Source: CTSOIL-112 sp049291875
GTDB lineage: Bacteria > Pseudomonadota > Gammaproteobacteria > Burkholderiales > Burkholderiaceae
NCBI GenBank assembly: GCA_049291875.1
Contig: JBATQE010000002.1
Coordinates: forward strand, 1-43,832
Length of the DNA: 43,832 nt
Reading direction: 5' to 3'
Position 1 is the stretch's first letter. Each line of letters starts with the position of its first letter. Below the pieces are notes generated by a model. That model saw only the letters and a program-made list of their open reading frames with translations. It searched no databases and was not told the DNA's origin. Position numbers and translations under genes: made by a program. Shown one piece after another: positions 1 through 7,649 of this stretch.

Positions 1-192
1 TATGAACCGAATCGGGTGGCGCCGTTTACCTTACTCGTGCCGGTGGTGGGTTTGCTCACGGCGTGGCTGGTGTTGGGCGAGCGACTCAATTTTTGGCAGT
101 TATGGGGCAGTGCATGCTTGTTGATCGGGTTGGTGGTCAATGTGTTGGGGCTACGCGCATGGCGTGCATGGCTTGCTTGGCGTCATCGTTAA
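1..192 (+). CDS. EamA-family (DMT superfamily) transporter, C-terminal fragment
   Basis: The open frame enters from the left edge and stops at TAA 190-192, giving the last 63 residues of a membrane protein. It contains a hydrophobic helix (APFTLLVPVVGLLTAWLVLG), then GERLNFWQLWGSACLLIGLVV and a short basic tail. The pattern of a helix, 'GE', a polar loop and a last helix is typical of the second EamA repeat in drug/metabolite exporters. The substrate cannot be told from this part. The gene ends 64 bases before the next regulator gene on the same strand, so the two may be cotranscribed. The family call is fairly safe; the N-terminal half lies outside the window. Confidence 0.75.
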   Translation, partial: YEPNRVAPFTLLVPVVGLLTAWLVLGERLNFWQLWGSACLLIGLVVNVLGLRAWRAWLAWRHR

Positions 193-256
193 GGAAATAT
201 GGAGAAAGTAAACCCCTACTTTTTTTCGCGTTTTCTTAAATAGAGAAGGATGGCTG

Positions 257-1174
257 ATGAATGTGTATGTGGTTTTGCTGCCCAGCGTATTGCTCACCGA
301 TTTGGCCGCGCCATTGGATGCTTTGCGCTATGCGCGGCAATTCGGCGCGGAACTGGAGGTGCGTCTGATTTCACCATCGGCTCAGGTCGAGAGTTTGTTT
401 GGCTTGCGTTTATCGGGTATGGAGGCATTGCCCGAACAGTTACAGACCGGTGATTTGGTGATACTGCCCGGGGCGATGGATGAGCATTTGGCCTATCGTG
501 GCGCGGCGGGCGTCGCTTTGTCCGATTGGTTCAGGAAATGCTTTGATCCGCAGGTGCATCAAGCGTTGTGCATTTGTTCGGGTGTGTTTTTATTGGCTCA
601 GGCGGGTTTGCTGGAGCGGGTAAAATGCACCACGCATCATGGGCTGACCGATGCGTTGCGGCAGTGGAGCCCGTCCGCTGACGTGCTGGAAAATCGGGTG
701 TTTGTCGATGACGGGGCAATTTTGAGCAGCGCGGGCATCACGGCGGGATTTGACTTGATTTTGTATTGGCTGGCGCAACGCTTTGGGCACGAATTGGCGC
801 TGAAAGTCGCGCGCCACATGAATGTCTATTTTCGCCGAATGCCGCATGATTCGGCTTTGTCGCCGTGGTTGATCGGTCGCTCGCACATGCAGATGGCGGT
901 GCATCGGGTACAGGATGCGATTGCTGCCGACCCAAGCGCGAATCACGATGTGGCGAGTTTGGCGCAGATTGCCTATGTCAGCCCAAGGCATTTGACGCGG
1001 ATTTTCAAGCAAACCACGGGTATGACGGTGCATGCGTATCAATTGGCGCTCAAACACGCGTTGTTTGAGCAGTGGCGCGCGAGTGGCTTGAGCCAAGAGA
1101 AAGCCGCGCTGGCGGCGGGCTTTTCGTCGGCGAACAGTTGGCGGCGGTCTCGCGCCAGCCGCCATACTTCATGA
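257..1174 (+). CDS. GlxA-family transcriptional regulator (DJ-1/PfpI plus AraC-type HTH)
   Basis: The protein has 305 residues. Residues 1 to about 185 form a DJ-1/PfpI amidotransferase-like domain with the nucleophile-elbow motif CICSGVFLLAQAG (Cys107). Residues about 213-303 form an AraC-type double helix-turn-helix (DVASLAQIAYVSPRHLTRIFKQTTGMT, then AALAAGFSSANSWRRSR). Such proteins are usually DNA-binding regulators in which the DJ-1 part is a sensor or is inactive. The ATG at 257 follows GAAGGA at a spacing of six bases. The protein ends immediately after the second recognition helix, somewhat shorter than typical AraC C-termini. The adjacent EamA transporter is a plausible target, as many such regulators control neighbouring genes, but no operator was identified. 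Confidence 0.85.
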   Translation: MNVYVVLLPSVLLTDLAAPLDALRYARQFGAELEVRLISPSAQVESLFGLRLSGMEALPEQLQTGDLVILPGAMDEHLAYRGAAGVALSDWFRKCFDPQVHQALCICSGVFLLAQAGLLERVKCTTHHGLTDALRQWSPSADVLENRVFVDDGAILSSAGITAGFDLILYWLAQRFGHELALKVARHMNVYFRRMPHDSALSPWLIGRSHMQMAVHRVQDAIAADPSANHDVASLAQIAYVSPRHLTRIFKQTTGMTVHAYQLALKHALFEQWRASGLSQEKAALAAGFSSANSWRRSRASRHTS

Positions 1175-1190
1175 TCGCTTTGTTGGTGCT

Positions 1191-1568
1191 TTATTGCATG
1201 GAATGCAGGCCGAGCATATTGCCTTCGGTGTCAACGATTAAGGCGATATGTCCGTACTCGCCGATGGAGAATTTTTCTCTGAATAGTTGTCCGCCGAGTT
1301 TTGCCGCGCGCGCGGCCTCAATCGCACAGTCTTCGCAAGAAAAATAAATCAACGTTCCACCTCCGCCAGATGGGCAACCGGTCATTTGTACCAGTGCACC
1401 CATAGCGCCATAGCGATCCATCTCTCCCGGAAAGGAGAGCATTTGCATACTGTCGTCACCTGTATTTAGCTCGCTGAGGGTCAGCTCAAAAACCGCTTCA
1501 TAAAATGCTTTGGCACGATTCATGTCTTGAACATAAATTTCAAACCAGCCGACGGGATTATTTTGCAT
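1191..1568 (-). CDS. VOC-family (glyoxalase/bleomycin-resistance fold) protein
   Basis: This is a 125-residue single-domain protein. The N-terminal stretch VGWFEIYVQDMNRAKAFYEAVF is the standard start of a VOC beta-alpha-beta unit. The second half, GGQLFREKFSIGEYGHIALIVDTEGNMLGLHS, is the matching second unit with the 'D-x-E-G-N-x-x-G-L' end. These small proteins act as dioxygenase-like, lyase-like or resistance proteins, and the substrate cannot be predicted. The ATG has a strong upstream AAGGAG with a six-base spacing. Its end lies 17 bases from the end of the convergent GlxA-type regulator gene. Confidence 0.82.
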   Translation of the reverse strand: MQNNPVGWFEIYVQDMNRAKAFYEAVFELTLSELNTGDDSMQMLSFPGEMDRYGAMGALVQMTGCPSGGGGTLIYFSCEDCAIEAARAAKLGGQLFREKFSIGEYGHIALIVDTEGNMLGLHSMQ

Positions 1569-1635
1569 GGTGTGCTCCTTTTTGAGGGTGAAATGGCGTG
1601 GAAAGGCAATTCAGTGTAGCACAAACAGATGACAT

Positions 1636-2036
1636 TTATTCTATGGGCAGATGGGTATCAATCTGTACCCAATCCACTCGGCTGTCATGGTAAATGTGAA
1701 CTTCGGGCGTGCGGTCAACTGGTGTGGTGAACAGTGCGCGCGCGATGTGTAGTTCGCCTGCTTCGCGTTCGGATTGGAAAAACATCGGGCTACCGCAGTG
1801 GCTGCAAAAGCCGCGTTGACTGGCGTATTGTGGGGTGCGAAACCAGCGCAAGGCGTGCTGCGCATCGTTGATCTGTACCTGTGTTTCATCAAATCCCACC
1901 CAAGTGACAAAGGCTGCGCCGTGCGCGCGTTGGCAGCGCGCGCAGTGGCAATGCACCAACCATTTTGAGGGGAGGGCAATTGCGCAGTGAAATGCACGGC
2001 GCCGCACAGACAGCTTCCGTGGGCGGTGTTTGGCAT
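1636..2036 (-). pseudogene. GFA-family (CENP-V/GFA fold) gene broken by a frameshift
   Basis: Two overlapping frames together make one GFA protein. The frame starting at 2036 gives MPNTAHGSCLCGAVHFTAQLP with the first zinc motif (CLCG). The frame ending at 1636 gives LPSKWLVHCHCARCQRAHGAAF, then CSHCGSP and a normal C-terminus ending DTHLPIE. The switch is needed near 1968-1978, where the coding strand has CCCTCCCCTC. One missing C in the run would restore LPSPSKW in a continuous frame. As given, the first frame runs on out of phase to 1641. This family includes glutathione-dependent formaldehyde-activating enzymes, but most members have no proven function. It may be a true pseudogene or a one-base sequence error. 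Confidence 0.8.
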
Positions 2037-2051
2037 GGGGATTCCCTTGGT

Positions 2052-2906
2052 TTACGCCTGAATCAGGCGGGTGATGTCGTCGAATACCTGCGCGCGGTTG
2101 GCCTCGTTCAGGATTTCGTGACGCAGTTGGGGGTATTCAATTTGCGCGGTGGCCAGACCGAGTTTTTGCAGGCGTGGCAGCAGCGCATGCGGGCCTTTGC
2201 CCATCTGGGTGACGGGGTCGTCGGCGCCCCAGACCATGAGTATGGCGGTGTTTTTGTCGATTTTCGCCAATTCTGGGGTGCGAAACACATGACGCATGAA
2301 GTCGAACATCTCGACATAGTAGCGCGGTGCGATGGGTTGGCCGCACATTGGGTCGTCGATGTAGCGTGCGATGTTGCCTTCGTCCAAACTGAGCCAGTCA
2401 AACTCGGTACGATTGGGTTTGAATGCGCGGTTGAACTGTTTGAATGTGGTCATGAAGACGGATGGCTGGGTCGGGCGCAGACGCGCTTCTAACTTCGCCA
2501 GACGATAGCCGGTGCTGAGCAGCCACGGCGGATTAGTCGGGATGGCGGAGAGGATGATTTGGCGCAGACCGCTGTGCGTCTGGGCGTAGCGCAGGGCAAT
2601 GGTCGAGCCCATGCTGTGTCCAAACAGGATGTTTGGCAGATGGTTGTCAAATGAGGCGAATAACTGCTCGATGTCTGTGAATATTTGCGCTGCGCCACCG
2701 TCAATCGGATCGCCAAAATCGCCCAATTGTCCTGCTTTGAGGTGCTGACCGTGGCCACGCAGATCGAAGGTGATGACGTTGCCGCCGTGCTGTGCCAGAT
2801 GGCGGGCAAAGTCATGATAGCGCCCGCCGTGCTCCATCATGCCGTGTACCAGCACGATGTTGAATCGTGCCGTCATTTGGGCTGCGAAGCGGTCGTGCGC
2901 GATCAT
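2052..2906 (-). CDS. alpha/beta hydrolase, monoacylglycerol lipase / lysophospholipase type
   Basis: A protein of 284 residues. The oxyanion region is VLVHGMMEHGGRYHDFA (about 18-34), the nucleophile elbow is GHSMGS (Ser98), the acid is in VWGADDPV (Asp230) and the base is in YPQLRHEI (His263). This is the hydrolase_4 (lysophospholipase / monoacylglycerol lipase) pattern, which cleaves acyl esters of glycerol or lysophospholipids. The N-terminus is short: an in-frame TGA lies eight codons upstream, so the usual extra N-terminal strands are missing. No good ribosome-binding site precedes the ATG at 2906; ATG 2876 is an alternative. The start lies 12 bases after the bamD stop, so translation is probably coupled to bamD. 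Confidence 0.85.
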   Translation of the reverse strand: MIAHDRFAAQMTARFNIVLVHGMMEHGGRYHDFARHLAQHGGNVITFDLRGHGQHLKAGQLGDFGDPIDGGAAQIFTDIEQLFASFDNHLPNILFGHSMGSTIALRYAQTHSGLRQIILSAIPTNPPWLLSTGYRLAKLEARLRPTQPSVFMTTFKQFNRAFKPNRTEFDWLSLDEGNIARYIDDPMCGQPIAPRYYVEMFDFMRHVFRTPELAKIDKNTAILMVWGADDPVTQMGKGPHALLPRLQKLGLATAQIEYPQLRHEILNEANRAQVFDDITRLIQA

Positions 2907-2918
2907 GTGGCGATGGGG

Positions 2919-3815
2919 TTATTCAGGTTTGGGTACGTCAACCGGCGCCAATTCTTTGGCCGCAGGCGCGTTGGGTGCCGGTGCTTTGTCGGATTTTTTC
3001 CAGAATTTCCAGCTCGATTGACGCGCGGCGTCCAATTTGCCGGTGGAGTTCGGGAAGTTGGCGTGCAGCACTTTGAGTGTGTCGTCGCGCATTTCCGGCA
3101 TTTTCAGCGCGTCGTAGGAATTGGCAATGATGATCAGCGCCGGTTCTACCGCCGGTGTGCCGTCGAAGTTTTGCAATACACTTTGTGCGCGGTTGATCGC
3201 GGCCAAGTAGGCATCGCGGTCGTAGTAGTAACGCGCCACGGCTAATTCTTGACGCGCCAGAGTGTCCACCACTTCAATCATGCGTTTGCGCGCATCCGGC
3301 GCATAGCGGCTACCGGGGAATTTGGTCACCAGGGTTTTGAATGACTCAAAGGCTTCGGAGGCGGCTTTCGGGTCGCGTGCACCGCTCACATCCTTGGTAA
3401 TCAGGGATTTAAGAAAACCGGTGTTTTGGTTGTAATTGATGATGCCTTTGAGGTAATACATATAGTCCAGCTTCGGATGCGAGCCGTTCAAGGTGATGAA
3501 ACGATCCGCCGCAGCCAGCGCTTTGGTCTTGTTTTCGTCTTTCCAGTAGACGTAAGGCAGTTCCAACTGCGCTTGGGTCGCTTGTGCCGAGAATGGATAT
3601 TGTGCAATCGTTGCTTCTAAGACTTGCGCGGCGCGGGTATAATCACCCGCAATCATTTGGTCGCGACCCTCGGTATAGAGTCGATCCACGCTCCAGCCGG
3701 CGAATTCGTTTTTCTCCTTGGTCGCGCAGCCGGTCAACAGGCTAAAGGCGAGCGCAAACAAAGCCAACAGGCGCGTAAATGACCACATCGAATTTTTTTG
3801 GATAGTTAAGATCAT
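2919..3815 (-). CDS. bamD: outer membrane protein assembly factor BamD (lipoprotein)
   Basis: The 298-residue protein begins with a lipoprotein signal (LLALFALAFSLLTGC, lipobox LTGC, Cys30). TPR-like helices follow (YTRAAQVLEATIAQYPFS; QLELPYVYWKDENKTKALAAADRFI; ASEAFESFKTLVTKFPGSRYAPDA), ending in a proline/alanine-rich tail. BamD is the essential lipoprotein of the BAM complex that inserts beta-barrel proteins into the outer membrane. I chose ATG 3815 because AGAAGG lies seven bases before it; ATG 3788 lacks a site, and 3869 has no cue. The start overlaps the divergent rluD start by two bases. The bamD/rluD/pgeF order also occurs in enterobacteria, which supports the call. Confidence 0.93.
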   Translation of the reverse strand: MILTIQKNSMWSFTRLLALFALAFSLLTGCATKEKNEFAGWSVDRLYTEGRDQMIAGDYTRAAQVLEATIAQYPFSAQATQAQLELPYVYWKDENKTKALAAADRFITLNGSHPKLDYMYYLKGIINYNQNTGFLKSLITKDVSGARDPKAASEAFESFKTLVTKFPGSRYAPDARKRMIEVVDTLARQELAVARYYYDRDAYLAAINRAQSVLQNFDGTPAVEPALIIIANSYDALKMPEMRDDTLKVLHANFPNSTGKLDAARQSSWKFWKKSDKAPAPNAPAAKELAPVDVPKPE

Positions 3816-3816
3816 G
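3813..3816. promoter_or_regulatory. Shared CATG: divergent bamD and rluD start codons
   Basis: Positions 3813-3816 read CATG. Bases 3814-3816 are the ATG of rluD, and the complement of 3813-3815 is the ATG of bamD. Each 5' leader therefore lies inside the other gene's coding region. The bamD ribosome-binding site (AGAAGG on the minus strand, about 3823-3828) falls in rluD codons 4-5. Confidence 0.6.
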
Positions 3817-4944
3817 ACAAAACCTTCTGTAGGTAAACTGGTAGACACGCAGTATAACGAGTTGAACAACGACTTGGGAGACGATTATAGCGCATGGGAT
3901 GAGGATGTGGCATTAAATCCCACCATTTCTCTCAATTTGGATCCCATCACCCTCACCGTGGGCGATGCCGCCAGCGGCAAGCGTCTGGATGCCGCATTGG
4001 CGCTGATGTTGCCCGAATTTTCCCGCTCGCGCCTGCAAAAATGGCTCAAAGACGGGCAAGTGAGCTGCAATGGTACGGTGGAATTATCTCCGCGGCGGAT
4101 TGTATACACACATGATGTACTGAATGTGCAACCGCAGGCCTCGGATGAGATGAAAGCCTACACCGCACAGGAAATTCCGCTGGATGTGGTGTATGAAGAC
4201 GACGATATTTTGGTCATCAATAAACCCGCAGGACTGGTGGTGCATCCGGGCAGTGGCAATTGGGAAGGCACTTTACTCAACGGTCTGCTGTTCGCTTACC
4301 CAAACATCTCACAAGTGCCGCGCGCGGGTATCGTGCACCGTTTGGACAAAGAAACCTCCGGCCTGATGGTCGTGGCGAAAACCGTGCAAGCGCAGACCGA
4401 ACTCGTGCGCCAGTTGCAAGAGCGCACGGTCAAACGCCGCTATCTCGCCATTGTGCAGGGCGAATTGGATGCATTCGGCACAGTGGATGCGGGCATAGGT
4501 CGCAATCCGCAAGATCGGCTGAAAATGGCGGTGCTGGTCGGACAAAGCGGTAAACCCGCGCGCACGCATTACCAAAGCCTCGGTTTTTGGCAATACCTAC
4601 AAAAATCCTATTCCATCGTCGTTTGCCAACTCGACACCGGACGCACGCACCAAATTCGCGTACACATGCAGCATATAGGCCATCCGTTGGTCGGCGATCC
4701 GCTGTACGGCGACAAGCGCGGCGCACGCAGCAGCCTCCTCAAAGGCTCGGCGGGCGAATTGGACTTTAAACGCCAAGCTCTGCACGCCTATCAGCTCGGG
4801 CTGATTCACCCGCGCAGCGGCGAATACATGAGCTGGCAATGTCCGCTGGCGGATGATATGGTGGATTTGCTCGCCGCGATGGGCGTGGCGCATCTGCCAC
4901 TGCCCGAGCCGTACATGGAGATGGAGGTTTTGAACGATGAATAG
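3814..4944 (+). CDS. rluD: 23S rRNA pseudouridine synthase RluD
   Basis: A protein of 376 residues. After a poorly conserved acidic leader of about 40 residues comes an S4 RNA-binding domain (KRLDAALALMLPEFSRSRLQKWLKDGQV, about 56-84). The RsuA/RluD catalytic domain carries GIVHRLDKETSGLMVVAKT with the nucleophile Asp178. Later motifs are RTHYQ and TGRTHQIRVHMQHIGHPLVGDP. RluD makes the pseudouridines of helix 69 of 23S rRNA (1911/1915/1917). ATG 3814 is the only ATG before the S4 domain that fits; its upstream ribosome-binding site is weak. The stop overlaps the pgeF start by eight bases, indicating coupled translation. Confidence 0.93.
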   Translation: MTKPSVGKLVDTQYNELNNDLGDDYSAWDEDVALNPTISLNLDPITLTVGDAASGKRLDAALALMLPEFSRSRLQKWLKDGQVSCNGTVELSPRRIVYTHDVLNVQPQASDEMKAYTAQEIPLDVVYEDDDILVINKPAGLVVHPGSGNWEGTLLNGLLFAYPNISQVPRAGIVHRLDKETSGLMVVAKTVQAQTELVRQLQERTVKRRYLAIVQGELDAFGTVDAGIGRNPQDRLKMAVLVGQSGKPARTHYQSLGFWQYLQKSYSIVVCQLDTGRTHQIRVHMQHIGHPLVGDPLYGDKRGARSSLLKGSAGELDFKRQALHAYQLGLIHPRSGEYMSWQCPLADDMVDLLAAMGVAHLPLPEPYMEMEVLNDE

Positions 4945-5773
4945 TGGACACACGCGTGTGCGCCATGCGCTGTTACCCGATTGGGCGGCTCCGGCAAACG
5001 TTCATGCGCTGATGACCACGCGCGTGACCGCTATTGACGGGAACGTGGGTGCGAGTACGGGCGTTTATGGTGACGCGCAGGGGCAAAATGGCTTCAACCT
5101 CGCCACACACGTCGGTGATGCACCCGATGCCGTGGCGCACAATCGTCAACTGCTGCGGCAGATTTTGCCGAGCGAGCCGCTGTGGTTGAATCAAACGCAT
5201 GGCGTGGCGATTGCGCGGCACAGCCATGTGGAGGCTTGTCCCGAAGCGGACGCCGTGCTGTTGACCGAGCGCAATCAGGTCGGTGTGATTATGACCGCCG
5301 ATTGCTTACCTGTGCTGTTCACCACACGCGCGGGCACGATGGTCGCGGGCGCGCACGCCGGTTGGCGCAGTTTGGTCAGTGGTATTTTGGAGAAAACCGT
5401 CGCGGCGATGGTGCAGGCGGGTGCTGCGAACGATCAAATCATCGTCTGGTTGGGCGCGGCGATTGGCGCGGAACAGTTCGAAGTCGGCGCCGAGGTGCGC
5501 GAGGCGTTCCTCGAAGCGGGACGCGCGCTGGGTATCTCTGCCGAGCAAACCGACGCGTGCTTTGTCGCACGAGGCAACGATGGCAACGCCCCTCAAAAAT
5601 ACCTCGCCGACATCTACGCACTGGCGCGGCAACGACTACAATGTGCCGGATTACACGCAACACAAATCAGCGGTGGCGGACTGTGTACGGTCAGCGACGC
5701 ACAGCGGTTTTACTCGTATCGTCGCGATGGTACGACGGGGCGTATGGCAAGTTTGATTTGGTTGGAATCATAA
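4937..5773 (+). CDS. pgeF: peptidoglycan editing factor PgeF / multicopper-polyphenol-oxidase-like (YfiH)
   Basis: The protein has 278 residues. Family motifs are NQTHGV (His88), TADCLPVLF (Cys123) and GAHAGWRSL (His140), the three metal-site residues of the YfiH fold, followed by GAAIGAEQFEVG and the C-terminal SYRRDGTTGRMASLIW. Members have been described as laccase-like oxidases, purine nucleoside phosphorylase/deaminases, and as an editing factor that prevents misincorporation of L-Ser into muropeptides in E. coli. The gene overlaps the end of rluD, the same arrangement as in enterobacteria. No terminator with a T-run follows; the next 288 bases hold palindromic repeats. Confidence 0.9.
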   Translation: MNSGHTRVRHALLPDWAAPANVHALMTTRVTAIDGNVGASTGVYGDAQGQNGFNLATHVGDAPDAVAHNRQLLRQILPSEPLWLNQTHGVAIARHSHVEACPEADAVLLTERNQVGVIMTADCLPVLFTTRAGTMVAGAHAGWRSLVSGILEKTVAAMVQAGAANDQIIVWLGAAIGAEQFEVGAEVREAFLEAGRALGISAEQTDACFVARGNDGNAPQKYLADIYALARQRLQCAGLHATQISGGGLCTVSDAQRFYSYRRDGTTGRMASLIWLES

Positions 5774-5830
5774 GCAGGCGTTGTATGCAGTGAGCTGATG
5801 TGAATAGAGGCTCGTATCAAATATAATGCC

Positions 5831-5920
5831 GTCATTCCCGCGCAAGCGGGAATCCATAGGAGTTAGATTAAAAAACATACGGAGTTTAAAAAGCTGGATT
5901 CCCGCTTGCGCGGGAATGAC
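5831..5920. repeat. NIME-like element: two dRS3-type palindromes as inverted repeats
   Basis: Two 26-base arms (5831-5856 and 5895-5920) are exact reverse complements. Each contains ATTCCC-N8-GGGAAT (5834-5853 and 5898-5917), the published pattern of the neisserial dRS3 repeat. They flank a 38-base AT-rich core. In Neisseria, such dRS3-bounded units are called NIMEs. The same palindrome type also occurs in other proteobacteria, so it is not proof of genus. The rest of 5774-6061 contains no gene that I can support. Confidence 0.75.
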
Positions 5921-6000
5921 AATAAGTCTTTACAGACAGAGGTTCTAACAAGTATTTGTTTCGGCTGCTAATAAAGGATTTTATCGACTCTATGATTGTT

Positions 6001-6021
6001 ATCCTGCCGCTCAGGCAGGAT
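6001..6021 (+). other. Hairpin in the lnt leader
   Basis: ATCCTGCC (6001-6008) pairs perfectly with GGCAGGAT (6014-6021) across a five-base loop. No T-run follows, so it does not look like an intrinsic terminator of pgeF. A second small stem, TCGCC/GGCGA, lies at about 6038-6052, immediately before the lnt ribosome-binding site. Confidence 0.4.
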
Positions 6022-6061
6022 TGATGTAAACAAAGTATCGCCGCACAGGCGAAAGGATGAT

Positions 6062-7648
6062 ATGAAACAACGTTGGCTGTTGTACCTACTGATGGCGTGT
6101 CTGGGCGTGGCGCATGCGCAGACGTTCACGCTGTGGCCGTCGGGTGGTTTGCAAATTTTGATTTTGAGTTTGGCGTGGGCGGTGGTGGCGACAGCGAAAC
6201 CAGAGCAGCGTCCCGTGCGGCAGATGTTCGTTTTTGCGTTGGCGTGGCTGGTTTCGGGGCTGTACTGGTTGCATTTCAGTATGCATGATATTGGTGGTTT
6301 GCCCACAGCGTTGTCGGCGTTGGCCATCATGGGTTTGTCGTGCTATCTGGCGAGCTATTACGCGCTGGCGGCGTGGCTGTGGCGGCGGTTTTTTACGCTG
6401 CGTAATGTGTCGGATTATGGGGTTGCTTTGCCGATGCTGTGGCTGGCGGCGGAGCTGGCGCGTGGTTATGTCTTTGGCGGTTTTCCGTGGCTGATGACGG
6501 GTTATGCGCAGGTGGATAATGTCTTGCTCAAGGGTTTTTTCCCTGTGGTGGGTGCGTATGGCGTGAGTGCGCTGGCGGCGCTGTTGTCGGGTGTATTAAC
6601 GTTGCTGTGGGTGAATCTACGCGCGAAGCAGGGGCAGTTTTCGATGCGCTCGTGGGCGTTCGCTGGCGTGAGCGCGGCGGCGGTTGCGGTGTTGGGGTTG
6701 ATTGCGCAGGGGGTGAATTGGGGTAAGCCGGTTCAGTCACCGGTGTCGGTGCGGGTGTTTCAGCCGAATGTGGCGCAGACGATCAAGTTTGACAGCGAGG
6801 AAATCGCGCGCACCACGCGCAATACGCTGATGGGCGCGATCAACAGCACCGCGCAGTTGACGGTGTTTCCCGAGACGGTGATGCCGTATCCGTGGAATCA
6901 GGCGCCGGAGCAGGGTTTACGTGCGTTGCAGGATGCGCTGAATCAGTCCAAAGCGGCGGGGCAAAATCGTGTGGTTTTGCTCGGCGGCGTGGGCATTGAG
7001 GGCGCGCAGTATTTCAACAGCGGCCTGTGGTTGGATGCGAATCAGGATGTGTTTCATCCGGCGCGCTATGACAAAATCCATTTGCTGCCGTTCGGTGAGA
7101 TGATTCCGTGGGGCTTTCAGTGGTTTGTTGATGCGATGAATATTCCGCTCGGTGGCTACGGTTATGGTCAGTCGCGCCAACCGTTTGATTTGATCACGCC
7201 CAATGGCGCGGTCAAAGTGGCGACGAATATTTGCTATGAAAATGTGTTCGGCGAGGAGCTGGCGGCGTTTCATGTGGATGGTCAAGCCCCGAATATCTGG
7301 GTGAATCAGACCAATCTGGGTTGGTTTGGCGATGCGCGCACCAGTCCGGCGCATGTGCAGTTTTTGGCAATGTCGCAGGCGCGCGCGATGGAGCTGGCGC
7401 GACCGATGATCGTCGTGACCAATACGGGAATTTCCGCTCACATCACGCCGGATGGCGCGGTTGCGGCGGATTTGCCGGCGCAAAAAGAAGCGGTGGGCAA
7501 CTGGTCGGTGCAGCCGTATGAGGGGCAAACGCCGTTCGTCGCGTGGCGCAATGTGCCGTTGTTTTTGTTGTTGATCGTGTTCGGCGGTTGGTTGTATTGG
7601 GACAAGCTGCGTCAACGCCGCCGTGCTACGGATTTTCGTTTGAACTGA
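6062..7648 (+). CDS. lnt: apolipoprotein N-acyltransferase
   Basis: The protein has 528 residues. About 200 N-terminal residues form several membrane helices, followed by a periplasmic nitrilase-like domain and a last membrane helix near the C-terminus (VPLFLLLIVFGGWLYW). The catalytic triad is visible: Glu271 in VFPETVMPYPW, Lys338 in YDKIHLLPFGE and Cys391 in NICYENVFGEE, close to E. coli Lnt Glu267/Lys335/Cys387. The enzyme adds the third acyl chain to lipoproteins in the inner membrane; BamD and the small lipoprotein at 24.0 kb would be substrates. ATG 6062 is chosen because AAAGGA precedes it at a suitable distance; the longer frame from 5996 has no site. Confidence 0.94.
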   Translation: MKQRWLLYLLMACLGVAHAQTFTLWPSGGLQILILSLAWAVVATAKPEQRPVRQMFVFALAWLVSGLYWLHFSMHDIGGLPTALSALAIMGLSCYLASYYALAAWLWRRFFTLRNVSDYGVALPMLWLAAELARGYVFGGFPWLMTGYAQVDNVLLKGFFPVVGAYGVSALAALLSGVLTLLWVNLRAKQGQFSMRSWAFAGVSAAAVAVLGLIAQGVNWGKPVQSPVSVRVFQPNVAQTIKFDSEEIARTTRNTLMGAINSTAQLTVFPETVMPYPWNQAPEQGLRALQDALNQSKAAGQNRVVLLGGVGIEGAQYFNSGLWLDANQDVFHPARYDKIHLLPFGEMIPWGFQWFVDAMNIPLGGYGYGQSRQPFDLITPNGAVKVATNICYENVFGEELAAFHVDGQAPNIWVNQTNLGWFGDARTSPAHVQFLAMSQARAMELARPMIVVTNTGISAHITPDGAVAADLPAQKEAVGNWSVQPYEGQTPFVAWRNVPLFLLLIVFGGWLYWDKLRQRRRATDFRLN

Positions 7649-7649
7649 T

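Noticed and set aside
590..1165. 191-codon minus-strand open frame opposite the GlxA-type gene
   Set aside because: Composition is typical of an antisense shadow (many Arg, Gln, His), with no family motif; the plus-strand gene is clear.
1120..1174. Frameshift at the end of the GlxA-type gene
   Set aside because: The protein ends early, but the second HTH (AGFSSANSWRRSR) is readable in frame and no other frame gives a better tail.
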